Assembly: GCF_010093595.1 (NCBI RefSeq) | Contig: NW_022985458.1 | Location: forward strand, 642,080-706,079 | Reading direction: 5' to 3' | Origin: Mytilinidion resinicola | Lineage: Eukaryota; Ascomycota; Dothideomycetes; Mytilinidiales; Mytilinidiaceae | Length of the DNA: 64,000 nucleotides | In this document: piece by piece, positions 53,491 through 64,000 of the stretch | Layout: each line of letters starts with the position of its first letter | Numbering within the stretch: the first letter of the stretch is position 1 | The notes under the pieces: model-generated | Database searches by the model: none | Told to the model about the DNA's origin: nothing | Seen by the model: the letters and a program-made list of their open reading frames with translations, nothing else | Program-made: the position numbers and the translations under genes

Positions 53491-54654
53491 TCATGAATTC
53501 TCTTCCAGTAACGTGATATCATTCGTGTCCGCATCCGGGTCGGAATGAATCTTAGCAGCGATATCGGCCTTGCAGGACTTGCCATGGACCATCAAACCCC
53601 AGTAATGAATGTCATTAATAGTGCTGGTTAATTTCTCAACGCCAGCAAGGATGCAGCAGTCGCCAGAGTAGATGGCGGACATGCTACAGCCAGTCCAGGT
53701 TTCAAAGGTCTTCGGCACAGTGCACCACAGGTCCCAGGTGGATCCAGTGAATGTGATACCATAGTGACGCATCTGGTTCATATCCTGTTCCAACCAGTTC
53801 CCTCCACTCATTTGAAGCGCGCAGTCCTTTAGTCTATAACGATTATACAGGGCCATGGCTGAGGCGACGGCGACCTGATGGCGGGCCGTCGCAAGAGTCT
53901 CCTCATCTCTTTTGAACTCAATAGTCAAATACGGGCAAAAGGCTCGCTTCTGCACAATGGAAACATGTTTTCGAACGCTTGGGCGGAAGCCAGATTGGAA
54001 GGCCTGGAGGGAGACGTGGTACGCGCAGTCCGGGCGAATGTCCCACTCGTATCGTTTCCTGGGCGAGTCGACGAGTGGAGGGGAGAGCCATTCATCCTGC
54101 GGTAGTTTCCGAACAAGTTGGAGCATGCGGACGGGTAGCCAACGTTGATCGCCGTCCTCTTCTGGGAGCCATGGATGTCTGGGTTCGTCGAGGAATATAT
54201 CCTGCAAGGCGTATGCCGAGTGTTCGGCCTCGTTGGAATCAAACACCCTCATAGCCTTGTACTCTCGCTGGATGCTCGCCGTGTCAGGGGCTAGCCAGAC
54301 TTCAAGGTCGTGTGCTCCCCGGTAGGCATCGAGGCGGTCCTTGGGATCGGAGGGAAGCTCTAGGATACCGAAGTGTTTAAGGAGGTCCTTGTTAACGCCC
54401 TTGTTCTGAATGGTGATCCCGCATGGCTCTAGTACAGTCTCTATAAAGTCAACATCGGTGACTTTAGCAGCCAAGTCCTTCTTAGACTTGAAGCTCGAGG
54501 TTTCCGATGTAGGTGGTGTTGGCCATTTCCCAGAGTGCGACCCTGACGCCGATGTGCTTTCTGCTCGAGCCCTTGGCCTCCTCTTCGCCTTTGTGCTTAG
54601 TGTATCGCCCATTTCTCTGCCCGCCCTCTCATTTGAGCTCTTTTTCTTGTCCAT
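53491..54654 (-). CDS. PD-(D/E)XK-like fungal protein
   Basis: 387 residues from ATG 54654 (MDKKKSSNERAGREMGDTLS); the frame stays open upstream to 55338 but that part is Ser/Thr/Arg-rich and looks non-coding. A basic, disordered N-terminus (KAKRRPRARAES) precedes a conserved region: DVDFIETVLEPCGITI, LPSDPKDRLDAYRG, then CPYLTIEFKRDEETLATARH with an E-x-K core, QVAVASAMALYNRYRL, and GITFTGSTWDLWCTVP. The pattern, with a lone Gln-Ala helix after E-x-K, resembles fungal restriction-endonuclease-fold proteins and is distantly like the gene at 833. It is intact with no RIP signs. Function is unknown; nuclease activity is only an inference. Confidence 0.72.
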   Translation of the reverse strand: MDKKKSSNERAGREMGDTLSTKAKRRPRARAESTSASGSHSGKWPTPPTSETSSFKSKKDLAAKVTDVDFIETVLEPCGITIQNKGVNKDLLKHFGILELPSDPKDRLDAYRGAHDLEVWLAPDTASIQREYKAMRVFDSNEAEHSAYALQDIFLDEPRHPWLPEEDGDQRWLPVRMLQLVRKLPQDEWLSPPLVDSPRKRYEWDIRPDCAYHVSLQAFQSGFRPSVRKHVSIVQKRAFCPYLTIEFKRDEETLATARHQVAVASAMALYNRYRLKDCALQMSGGNWLEQDMNQMRHYGITFTGSTWDLWCTVPKTFETWTGCSMSAIYSGDCCILAGVEKLTSTINDIHYWGLMVHGKSCKADIAAKIHSDPDADTNDITLLEENS

Positions 54655-56770
54655 TATCGTCCTCCACAGAAACTTAGTGTATGTTGGGTCGGTCTGGGTG
54701 ATGTCGGAACGGTGCGCTGGCCAAGCGTCAGCGAGAGGGCAACAAAAAAGCGATTGCGACGACGCCGGGGGACCAGACGATGACGACGGCAATCGTGATG
54801 ATTTCACAGCGCGTCTGCGGACGGAGGAATTGGCGGTCGGGCGCATGTAATGAGGGCCGACATTGGGCTTGCCGACGCATGTCGGCGGCTGCCTTGTGTG
54901 GGGTTCCCGGAGCTTCTGCTTCGAACAACTGGTGGTTTTGCTCGAGTGGGTACAAGTCTCAGCACTCGCGCATCGAGCGCCGTTGCAAGGAGAATCTGAG
55001 GACGTCATTCTGGTTGCGCTCGAGGATTGGTGTCGTTGGAATCGAGATAAGCCGGCGTGGGACGGCAGCTGGAAGCACAGGTGCTGGAAATTGTACTGCA
55101 GCCTTGCACGCAGCACGTCGGTTGCGATTGTCGTAGAGGCCGAAGAAAGGTGAAGAAAGAGGGAGCACGGTGTGTGTCGGGCTTTGTCATGCGCTGTCGA
55201 TGTGTCAGGAAGATGAAACAGGTGCTTTCGTAGTGCAAAGGATTTGTTTTGACGGCGTTGCCCCGTTAACAAAACAATTTCGGCGTCACATGAGAAGCGC
55301 GTCACTGCCACCAAGGGCCATAGATTCTCCACCCTCATTAATTGAGAATGCCTTCTTTTATGATTTCAGGGCGAAGGAAGTCTACGTGATAGCTGTGTAC
55401 TGCTCTTTTTCCGTCGTATCTCTAATGTATGCTTCCTAGGTATCACGTGTCGCTTAGTCGGCGCGAGCTTCGTGATTGCGCTAACTAAATCAGACTTTTC
55501 CTCCCACTTCCAACCCAAATGTTAGCTAAGCCACCAGCTCCGCATAACTAGTGCTCGCGGTCCCTGTCCCTTCCCGTTTATTCACAGCGTTGTTTCTTCC
55601 GAAACTAAGATCGAAGGTTGAGGCCGTGCTGGCATGGAGACTGGGCCCGTCCCCAATGCCTACACGCTCCAGCTCTCCGATGAAATCACAGGTGGAGATA
55701 GATGAACGATCTGAGCTTGCGCTCGAGTTGCCAAATCACCCTCTCCCATGAAGCAACACATGATGAATCAATCTTAACAGCTCTCGTCATCAGTCCATGC
55801 GACCTCCAAAGCGGTCATGCTCAGATCCTCCTACCAAAGGCCCTAGCTTGCGGCGAAACCGAGTACATCGTCGGTTAGTCATGGGACGTGTTAGGAAGAG
55901 TATATGCGATGAGACCTCGCTGGTAGCCATGATTACTGGATCGTAGGGGGGATAAAAGGTCAGTTTAGGTAGACCGGCTTCTAACTCTAGCTAATTGTCT
56001 CAAGACATGAATCGTTGCTAGAAAGAAACGTCCTCCATCGCGATATATCGGTCGGAGACATTATACTCGAGAAGGGCGAAGACAACAGTACCTCAACCTT
56101 GGCATTAAAATCGACAGCAAAGAGGCATCGGGCGCGCCGAGTGAGACCGGCTTCATAGCGATTGGTGCAATTCACGTCGAACACCACAATTTCATGCACT
56201 ATCTGGAGTCGCTCTTCTAGGTGGTCTTCTGGCTTTGCGTATACTGGAAGGGGGCTGACCAAAAGAGGAGCAGAACGAAATATGAGTCTTGGAATTACAA
56301 GCCTACAAAGGAAACTGCGCAGATTAAGAATCTAAACTGACCCCATTGCAGGCACTACCGTGCTTTCTGCAACATGCGGAGTCTCCTCCCTAGCATTAAG
56401 GAGAGCTAGTGGTAGGTACATGGAGTTGATTCTCAGTATTTCAGCCAGGAGGACGTCGTGGTCTTTCCTGCCTGTATCAGGTAATTGATTGAGTAAACTG
56501 CGGACCAGTGATGGAACTGGACTGGGTTAACTTGGAGCCGGGTTACTGGGTTACTCTGTATATAGGTCTGGGTTGGAGGCTCTGCTTGCCTGGCGTGGAG
56601 TGGATTTGAGGCTGTGGAGCCTCCAGGCGCTCCATAGCTTTTCTCTCTCAGCGTAGAAGTCGTGGTGTTAAGGTGAGCCGAGGCCTCTGATTGGCTGACC
56701 TATATACTCCGAGGCCTCCGAGGCCCTGCAAGGGGCGTTGTACGGGAGCCTGTCTTAAAATTGTTAGCGC
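54655..56770. other. No gene supported
   Basis: Includes the GC-rich upstream extension of the minus-strand frame to 55338. A short minus-strand frame at 55987-56262 (VHEIVVFDVNCTNRYEAGL) could be part of an unrecognised gene. At 56490-56770 there are duplicated GGGTTACT and CCGAGGCCT phrases. Confidence 0.35.
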
Positions 56771-56779
56771 AGCCATACA

Positions 56780-57500
56780 AAATTAGACCTGTTCCCCTGT
56801 GAAATTTCTTGCCCGCTCGATGCCCGTTTTTGAAGCTATTTGCACGCCAGCTCAACACCATATTGCTATAGCCAATACCGCGCCCGTTGACGAGGCCGTA
56901 CGCCCTTAGCGCTCTATTACCAGCTTCCTTAGTATACGCTATACAGCCCTAGTTACTAACAAGATTATCCTAGCACCTTCTTTAATTAATATAGCCCGTA
57001 AGGAAGCCAACAAGGTAACGCAGTTTTGAATTGCTGGAAAAACCTATATCTGTTGTAAACACCTTATATAAGCGCCTTGCCACACTAAGCAGCGCACATT
57101 GCATATATAGAAATAGGGAGAGGATATATAATAGAAGGACGGGATAATTAGACAACTGGATATTTATTACTGCTATCTTTATAAGCGTGCAAAGCAAAAC
57201 CAGGATTTACCTGTAGTTTTAACTAGTAGAGGAACTGCTGCAAATTATCTTATAAAAATGCATAAAATAAATAGAGAGTCGGGCAAGCTATATACTGCTA
57301 TATAAGGCCCTTTTCTGCAGTTTAAATGTAATAGGGCGCTTTATATAGCTATAAACTTTAAGGCCTTAAAGCGCTTATTTATTTAATAGATTATATACTC
57401 CTATATTACCTTCTTCTAGTTTAAGAACTTATATTTCCTGTAAGGGCCGTAGGCCTGAAACAATAGATTGTATTAGGTACAAGAAGAATTCATTAAAGAT
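56780..57500 (+). pseudogene. hAT transposase N-terminal relic
   Basis: Plus-strand frame with many stops reads DGIIRQLDIYYCYLYKRAKQ, VVLTSRGTAANYLIKMHKIN, ALYIAINFKALKRLFI, and SYITFF-stop-FKNLYF. This layout, a BED-like finger region followed by the F-x-x-L segment before the catalytic domain, matches fungal hAT (Restless/Tfo1-type) transposases. The catalytic part and ends were not found. Stops fit Trp and Gln positions, and the sequence is TpA-rich. Confidence 0.55.
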
Positions 57501-57729
57501 CTAAACTACGAACACACGCTGCCTATATACCTCATCGTCGAGAGAGTAATGCAACCGTCCCATCCTCCTCCGTACGGTATCGCCGTGCTGCATCATCGTG
57601 CTTATGTTGTAATGCCGTGCTGCATCGTCGTGCCGCAATGTAAAGGAAACTCCGTAGGAGGCTACGTGAAACGGAACAGATGCGTAGCTAATTAAGCAGC
57701 CGTTCGAGCAGCTAGGTCGTGAGAACACG

Positions 57730-58095
57730 TGTTAGTGTACGGTTTGATGAATCGGACAGGGCGGGGCAGCCTAGCCAATTCCTAGAAATAGAGGTTCAAT
57801 CTTAGAATAGGTCCTGGTGACGGCTTGTAAAACAGGACGGGTACGTGGAACGGAACAGATAGAATAAGGCGTTACAAATTAGATAGGGTGGAACGGCCTG
57901 GCCAGTTTTAGTATAGAATTCAAGTTCCTAGAATAGAACTAATTCTATGCTAAGTTCGTGAAACCGGCAGGCTGCACGAGTTGGGTAGGCTATACGCATC
58001 GGCACTGCGTTGGTTCAAATTAACGTGAGGAACAAGCCGAGCCTTATAAGGTAGTTAATAAGAAGAGGAATATATACAGGGCGTAGCCCGTGACA
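57730..58095 (-). repeat. Gypsy LTR (3' LTR)
   Basis: Starts TGTTAGTGTACGG and ends GCCCGTGACA on the plus strand. Directly beyond it, in the element's sense, lies the polypurine tract GGGAGGAGGGGGG (reverse of 58098-58112), so this is the 3' LTR of the minus-strand Gypsy that follows. Confidence 0.75.
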
Positions 58096-58711
58096 ATACC
58101 CCCCTCCTCCCGGTAAATTTTTTTTTTTGGATAAGAATCGGACGGCTATAGGCCGACGTTTATACTTGTATTTCTTAATAGAAGTTTTTAGGTAATAATC
58201 TATCTAGTAATCGAGCGTCTTTTATAAACTCTTCCTAATAATTAAGAGCCTCCGTGTCCTCTATATTAACTGCATCCGTATTATAAGGCAAGGCAAACCC
58301 CTTCTACTTAACTTTGTATATTTTGGACTTGCCCCTTTCTTTCTTCTAATAGTATTCTTAGACAATATCCTTAATTTTGTACTCTATTTCGCCTTTAATC
58401 TTAATAGGAAGAGGTTGTAAATTATCTATTTCTTAGCTAGGAAAGGGATCTTAAGCCGCGAGGCGGAGTTAATTAACGTGAAATATAGGTTCTATTCCAG
58501 GAGGTGTATTAAGTTATATAGCATGTAAGCCTATAACCTTTATAACAGTGTACTTAATATTTATCTAGTTAAGCTTCTTAGATAGTCTACTAAGTAATTA
58601 ATGCTTGCCAAGCTTAAGCTATACCTTGTCACCGACCTGTAGTTATAGAGCAGGTATACAAGTTTTATTAGCTTGCTTTTCTTATTCTTGCTAGGCTGCG
58701 GCTATTACTGC
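58096..58711 (-). pseudogene. Gypsy integrase C-terminus and chromodomain
   Basis: Minus strand: AVIAAA-stop-QE-stop-EKQANKT, then a VWLSLR-like region, YMLNLIHLLE-like residues where YRLNTPPGIENVFH is expected, and chromodomain remains. The order and spacing match the end of pol in chromodomain Gypsy elements. Stops are RIP-type. The 5' part is cut off at about 58711 by a LINE and would lie beyond the window. Confidence 0.65.
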
Positions 58712-58735
58712 TTAGGTAAGCTTACCCGAAACACG

Positions 58736-60457
58736 ATGCAGTCGTCCCAACAAGTCGTTGGAAATCGAAGCCAAAGGGAGTCCCAAAGGGCTCCTCAAGG
58801 CACTCAGAGCAATCGTACGCAATCACAAAGCCCTCCGGGCAGTGGTGGTGGTGTCGCAGTAGGTCAAATCTTTCCCGCAACCCCTAACCTTAGATTGCAC
58901 TCGCAACAACAACAACAACAACAACACCCACAACAACAATACAACCAAAAGCCCCTCCTCGACACGTACGGAAGCGTCGTAAGCGCACTCAACGAAGTAC
59001 AACAAATACAAAGCGCCCTACGGAGTCAGCCCCTTGATGCCATTAGCATGGATTTCCTCCAGGCCATAGTCGCGTGCATCAACAACGCGTTCTTCGGACT
59101 CACGGATGCCAAGGAAGAACTCCACCGTATACAAAGAACCATGGACGAACGGAAGAACGCGCCATGGGAGGAACTGATGAAGGAGATGAAGGACACAAGG
59201 AAGAGCATTAGCGAGCTGAAAGCTCAAGGAAACAAGACATACGCAGCTGCAGCAGCGAAGACCCCGATGGCAATGCAAATCGGGCAAGCTATACGAATTG
59301 GACAGGACGCGAGAATCGGACAGGATGCAACAAACAACCTCCACGAAATCAACATCCACATCGAAAACGACGCCCAGCGAGCGGCTAACGCGACACACAC
59401 GAACGACCATATCACAAAAAAGCTACAAGCGGCGGGAGAGCCGGAAACAACAAAGATTAGTGGCATCAGGAAGCTACAAAGTGGTGATATCAAGGCAATT
59501 GTCGCGGATAAGCTATCGAAAGACGCCCTCCTAAAGAAGAAGGATTGGGTTCTTGTCCTAGGCTCCTCCGCCACTATACGCACGCCTACGGTGCTCATCG
59601 AAGTACACGGCGTGCCTAAGGAGATGGACCTCGACAACCCGAGTCTACGGAAGGATATAATGGAAAACAACGCAACCCATAACCCAGGACTTACAATCGA
59701 CAAGATCACATGGAAGAACAAGGCAGCTATTACCGCGGCGCGGGCAAACCCAGCACGGCGTGCAAGCTCGGCCATCGTAGGCGTACGAACAGAAGCAATG
59801 GCGAACAACGCCATCAACAACGGCATCGCTTGGAGAGGCTATGTACTCGACGCCTCAAGGTACAAGGCAGGATTTGCAGCCACGCAGTGCTTCAACTGCC
59901 AGGGCTACGGGCACGTCGCGAGGTACTGCAAAAAGAACGTCAAATGCGCAGTGTGCGCAGGCGAGCACGACACGAGAGTGTGCCCGGACAAGACCATTAA
60001 GAAATGCGCAAACTGCAACAGAAACCACCCGTTATACAGTGCCGAATGCACTGTTCGAAAGGGGGCCCAGCAAAGGGCCCTTAACAAGAAATGGACAACA
60101 CCACGCCAATACGCCGCAGAGCGCAACGAACCATATATGTTCCAAGCGCAGTCACACAACAAACAACAGCACGCAAGGAAGATAGCTCCAAAGAAGAGGG
60201 TGCGACATACAGGGGAGTTCGAGACACAAGCAGAGGAGCCCTCCTCTATGGACTCTATGGCATCCACGGCTTCCACTGTACCTGCACCCTCGAAGAGACC
60301 CGGACCTGGGCGACCGAAGAAGGTGCTCACAGCGGACAAGGACCAGCCCGCTATCAACGAGGCATTTGGAATCGGAAGTGGAACGCAGCCCGCCCAATTT
60401 ACGCGACCCAACCGATTAGCTACGCTGCCGGAAGCATCATCACAGCTAGCTACATAA
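58736..60457 (+). CDS. LINE ORF1 (gag-like, three zinc knuckles)
   Basis: 573 residues from MQSSQQVVGN without a stop. A Gln-rich N-terminus (CAA repeats near 58905-58925), a coiled-coil stretch (ELHRIQRTMDERKNAPWEEL), a central RNA-binding-like domain (DWVLVLGSSATIRTPTVLIE, TAARANPARRAS) and three CCHC-type knuckles: CFNCQGYGHVARYC, CAVCAGEHDTRVC and CANCNRNHPLYSAEC. The C-terminus has AT-hook-like KRPGPGRPKKV. It would package element RNA. All Cys ligands are kept, unlike the ORF1 at 10343-11662. Confidence 0.88.
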   Translation: MQSSQQVVGNRSQRESQRAPQGTQSNRTQSQSPPGSGGGVAVGQIFPATPNLRLHSQQQQQQQHPQQQYNQKPLLDTYGSVVSALNEVQQIQSALRSQPLDAISMDFLQAIVACINNAFFGLTDAKEELHRIQRTMDERKNAPWEELMKEMKDTRKSISELKAQGNKTYAAAAAKTPMAMQIGQAIRIGQDARIGQDATNNLHEINIHIENDAQRAANATHTNDHITKKLQAAGEPETTKISGIRKLQSGDIKAIVADKLSKDALLKKKDWVLVLGSSATIRTPTVLIEVHGVPKEMDLDNPSLRKDIMENNATHNPGLTIDKITWKNKAAITAARANPARRASSAIVGVRTEAMANNAINNGIAWRGYVLDASRYKAGFAATQCFNCQGYGHVARYCKKNVKCAVCAGEHDTRVCPDKTIKKCANCNRNHPLYSAECTVRKGAQQRALNKKWTTPRQYAAERNEPYMFQAQSHNKQQHARKIAPKKRVRHTGEFETQAEEPSSMDSMASTASTVPAPSKRPGPGRPKKVLTADKDQPAINEAFGIGSGTQPAQFTRPNRLATLPEASSQLAT

Positions 60458-60615
60458 ACCACGTACGGCGGAGGCGATTGGCTAACATTAAGCGGAGAGG
60501 TTCAAATACCATCGTCACAAGACGACCTAGCCAACTAACAGATCCACGCTGAGCAAAGGACCCAGGTAGACAACGGGCAAGCCAAGAAACAACAAGAGGA
60601 CACCGAGATGAGCCA

Positions 60616-63600
60616 ATGTTAGAACGACCGAACAACCTCACCATTATATAGTATAACGTCCACAAGAACTCAGCAACTTAGAAGGAGTTCCTTGAAAAGG
60701 CGGAGAACGCCAGCCCGCAACCTATGGTACTAGCCATATAAGAACCGTGGAGGAACCCACGCGGGCAGGGGCAGGGGCATACAGTGCATACAACGCATAT
60801 AACAAAGTCATACCATCTACTGCACGCAGGAGAGGAATACACAAGAGCTTGCATATACGTCAATAAACAACTAGACATTAACGAGTGGTCGGTTGTGCAC
60901 CACTCACCAGATCTTAACACCCTCTCCCTTTGCGCAGGGGGAGAGAGGATCCATATTTACAACATCTACAACCCGAACCCCAACAGTATTATACAGGAAC
61001 TACCCCTACTGCTGAACAATACCGAAGCGGAACATATCCTTGTCGGAGACATGAACCTACACCATCTGCTATAGGGAGGAGTTTGAGTTGTGCAAATCGA
61101 GGAGCAAGCAGAGGAGCTCCTCCGCATCACGCGCGAAGCAGGCATGGACCTAGCCACGGAGGAAGGGCTAGAGATATGGGCAAGAGAAACATCGTGGTCT
61201 ATAATTGACCTTACGTTCACAACAGGGTGGCTAACAGAACGAACAATTTCCTCCACGGTACGAGAGGAATGGAACTGCGACTCTGATCACCGGCCTATAT
61301 GCACGGAGTTCGATGTCTCACCACCAAAGGCAGCCGAACCCCCGCAGCGTAGGCTGTGGAAGGATGTAGTATGGAAAGAAGTACGAGAGAACCTAGCAAT
61401 ACGGCTAGACGAGCTAGAAACTCGGAACGACCCGCAGGAGACGGAGGAAGATCTTAATATGTTTGCACACCGCCTACATAAGTGTATACAAGCCACAATA
61501 GACGAAACCATACCACTCGCAAAGCCGTCGAAACAAGCATCACCTGCGTGGTCAACAGAGTGCACCGAGGAAGTGCGGGAGACGAGGCGGGCCTATAGGA
61601 CCTGGCGCTTATTAAGAACAGTAGAGGACTGGATTTTGTACAGAGTACAGTGCAACAGAAAGAAGAGGGCTATACGCAAAGAGAGCACAAAAGCATGGCG
61701 CCGCGCAGTAGACAAGATCACGTCGGATCCGAAAGGCGTATGGAAGCTAGCCAAATGGGTCAGAACTGTTAGAAAGGAACCACGGCCACCGCCTTAATTC
61801 CCCCCTCTTTTACGGCCTAACAACGCAACGCTCTATACAGACAATAAGACCAAGGCCCAAATACTTGCGGAACAGTTCTTCCCACCCCCCGTGGAGGCAG
61901 ACCTCTCCGACATTAAAGGATACCAATACCCAGAGCCGTACGAGTCCTTACAAGACGTTACGGTGGAAGACGTCCTCTCCGCGCTAATAGGAATAGCCCC
62001 GGACAAGGCCCCGGGCATTACAAAGATAACTAACAGGATCCTTAAGAAATGCGAAACGCAGCTAGCACCAACGCTGGCCAGGTTCTTCACCAGGTGCGTG
62101 CGTATGGGGCACCACCTACGGCCGTACAAAGAATTAATCACCGTAGTGCTACGCAAGCCTCAGAAAGCGTCCTACAACACAGCGAAGTCGTACAGGCTAA
62201 TTGCGCTGCTGGAAACAGTAGGCAAGCTGCTCGAACGCATTGTAGCACGAAAACTATCTAAGATAGCAGAGGAGAAAGGCATGCTCCCACCGAGCCAAAT
62301 GGGCGCAAGGCCCGAACGATCTACGCAGACAGCACTGGAACTCCTCACGGAACAAATATAAACCGTATAGAAGTGCAACTCTCACCTTGTTGCCTCCCTC
62401 CTTAGCCTGGACATCTCGGGGGCCTTTAATAGAGTATCTCACGAGAGAATAATACACAACCTACGGGTCCAACGTGTACCGGAATAGATGGTCTAATTTA
62501 CAGAATAGTTCCTACAGGACCGAACTACAAGACTCTCTATTGGAAGATACATCGCCAAGACTATCCCGGTTAACACAGGCATACTATAAGGATCCTCACT
62601 CTCGCCGATCCTCTTCTTATTCTTTGCAAGCACGCTCCTGCCAGCACTACAAGAAGGCAATACAACAGCCTACGGGTTTGTAGACGACACCAACATCCTC
62701 ATATTCAGCAGAAGCACGGAAGAGAACTGCAGGGCAATCGAAAGTGCGCACGTACGGTGCATGGAGTGGGCGAAGAAGCACGGCGTAGTGTTCGCCCCGG
62801 ATAAGTATCACCTTATATACTTCACGAGGCGCCGTTCAAATGCGGTAAATATAAAGGCTATAGTAAACATCCGGGGCTTTACAGAGGGCCTAATTACAGA
62901 GCTCCGCGTGCTTGGAGTCCAGGTGGACTCTAAACTTAAATAGGGCCCGCATATACGCATTATAAAGGAAAAGGCTATAGCACAGATAGGAGCCCTTACA
63001 CGGCTAACGGCATTAACATAGGGCGCAAGCTTCTAAAAAGCACGGCATATATACTTAGCAGTTATCAGGCCGGTCCTTACGTATAGGTGCACCACCTGGT
63101 TTCCAACGCCAGGCATAAAGGAACAAATTAGCAAAGCGAAGATTAAACAACTTGAAACGGCCCAGAACTACTTCCTCCGTGCTATCGCAGGGGCGTACAA
63201 GACAACAGACATCAAGACGCTTGAACACGAGACCTCTTGCCCCCCCCTAAGGCTTAAGCTAGAGGAACTTGCGGTGGCGTACGCGGACCGCACGCGCGCG
63301 GGCCAGGCTAGAGAGCATATTGAGACCACGTGCCGCACTATTAGAGACACCATTAGGAGACACTATAAGCCTAGGAAAACGCCTAAATACGAGCCGAGCC
63401 GGCGTGACGTACTGAAGAGGCTCGCGGTTAAGGCCACAGCACTAGCCCCGAGGTACGAAGGGCAGTCAGACAACTCGTACAAGCTCTTAAGACGAGGAGC
63501 AATACAGGAAGCGTACGAGGAAAGGTGGAGGGACGAATGGGAGGCCCACAGGAAGAAACGAAGGGGCCCCCCTACGCCGGCCCTCAACACGAAATAGAAC

Positions 63601-64000
63601 AAGAATCAGGCAACTAAACACCACAAGCTTACAAAAGCAGAGAGCTCAATTATCACGCTCTTACGAACGGAACACATAGGGCTTAACGCATACCTACACC
63701 GCAGGAGGGTGCCCAATCACCCTTCGCCCGCGTGCCCCTGCGGGCATATACCACAGTCTCCAAAGCACGTAGTAATGCACTGTGAACGACACCGCAACGG
63801 CAGAGGCGATATGTTCTTTAAGGCCAGAACAAGAACGTATATGCAGCTGTACAAAGACCACAAGGGAAATAAGGCCGTTTCGCAATGGTTCCTGCACCAG
63901 ACAGACCTCCTACCCTACCTCTCTATAGCTAGAGAGATGGCAACGGAAAAGCTGGCTATACAGCCAGCCGACTCGTATAGCCACGCCCCAAGAACAGAAC
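60616..64000 (+). pseudogene. LINE ORF2: endonuclease and RT, partial
   Basis: Endonuclease from about 60630 (NNLTII-stop-YNVHKNSA, VLAI-stop-EPWRNPRG, ILVGDMNLHHLL-stop-GG, CDSDHRPICTEF), then reverse transcriptase (PDKAPGITKITNRIL, SYRLIALLETVGKLLE, LDISGAFNRVSHE, an SSLSPILFLFF motif and an intact FVDDTNIL). After the RT come a thumb-like region and a C-terminal zinc motif (CPCGHIPQSPKHVVMHC near 63733). At least a dozen in-frame stops, nearly all CAG, CAA or TGG derived, show inactivation. No RNase H motifs are seen. It runs past the window end without a stop there. Confidence 0.85.

Larger units (their letters stand above)
58712..64000 (+). mobile_element. Second Tad1-type LINE, open at window edge
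   Basis: Plus strand; its left end lies about 58712, where Gypsy sequence stops. It contains ORF1 and ORF2 and is cut by the window end. It differs clearly in sequence from the LINE at 6118-11681 and shows no RNase H domain between the reverse transcriptase and the C-terminal zinc motif. Target duplication and tail cannot be seen. Confidence 0.85.

Noticed and set aside
54655..55338. N-terminal extension of the PD-(D/E)XK-like frame
   Set aside because: Open by chance in GC-rich sequence; Ser/Thr/His/Arg composition is unlike the rest and a good start exists at 54654.
59224..60462. Long minus-strand frames opposite LINE ORF1
   Set aside because: Antisense shadows of a gene with three zinc knuckles.
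1..64000. tRNA or rRNA genes
   Set aside because: No stretch with a convincing T-arm and cloverleaf was found by eye; a covariance-model scan was not possible.

Overview
The window looks like a transposon-rich, accessory-type region of a filamentous ascomycete (Pezizomycotina; a Dothideomycete is possible but not shown). Evidence seen directly: spliced genes with 43-64 nt GT-AG introns and CTRAC-like branch sites, fungal-only families (DUF7924-, DUF6601- and DUF7580-like proteins, a hydrolase/NB-ARC/TPR NLR), Tad1-type LINEs, chromodomain Gypsy elements, Fot1/pogo and MULE elements. Nonsense codons are almost always of the CAG/CAA to TAG/TAA or TGG to TAG kind, the signature expected of repeat-induced point mutation (RIP).

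Layout. 0.8-2.3 kb: intact two-exon DUF7924-like gene. 2.4-5.3 kb: foldback MITE, 3' part of a MULE, and a Gypsy integrase piece cut by a short element with ACTCAGGTTG...CAACCTGAGT ends. 6.1-11.7 kb: complete Tad1-type LINE (minus strand) with a 14-bp target duplication. 11.9-12.8 kb: DUF6601 membrane protein. 13.1-16.9 kb: eight-exon NLR whose 126-bp TPR repeats contain an assembly gap and RIP-like stops. 17.5-18.9 kb: GATGGCA-rich repeat array. 20.5-23.9 kb: RIP-damaged MULE with an insertion. 24.0-35.3 kb: four-level nest (MULE derivative > Gypsy > pogo > solo LTR, plus two more solo LTRs), each level confirmed by its own target-site duplication. 35.5-36.7 kb: internally deleted Fot1/pogo element.

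37.1-42.1 kb: a divergent pair, a C2H2/ankyrin gene (minus; frameshifted and interrupted by an insertion) and a DUF7580-like gene (plus; two TAG codons and a frameshift). 43.2-43.9 kb: more MULE and short-element relics. 45.5-50.0 kb: broken zinc-finger genes and an unidentified fragment. 51.7-52.5 kb: an RNase III-domain gene whose start is covered by a perfect 117-bp inverted repeat. 53.5-54.7 kb: intact PD-(D/E)XK-like gene. 56.8-64.0 kb: hAT relic, 3' end of a Gypsy, and a second LINE that runs off the window.

The genes do not form an operon or pathway. The common thread is an arena of NLR, ankyrin and self-recognition-type genes being decayed by transposon insertion and RIP-like mutation. 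The most unusual single structure is the RNase III gene with its large hairpin; the most informative is the nested transposon stack.
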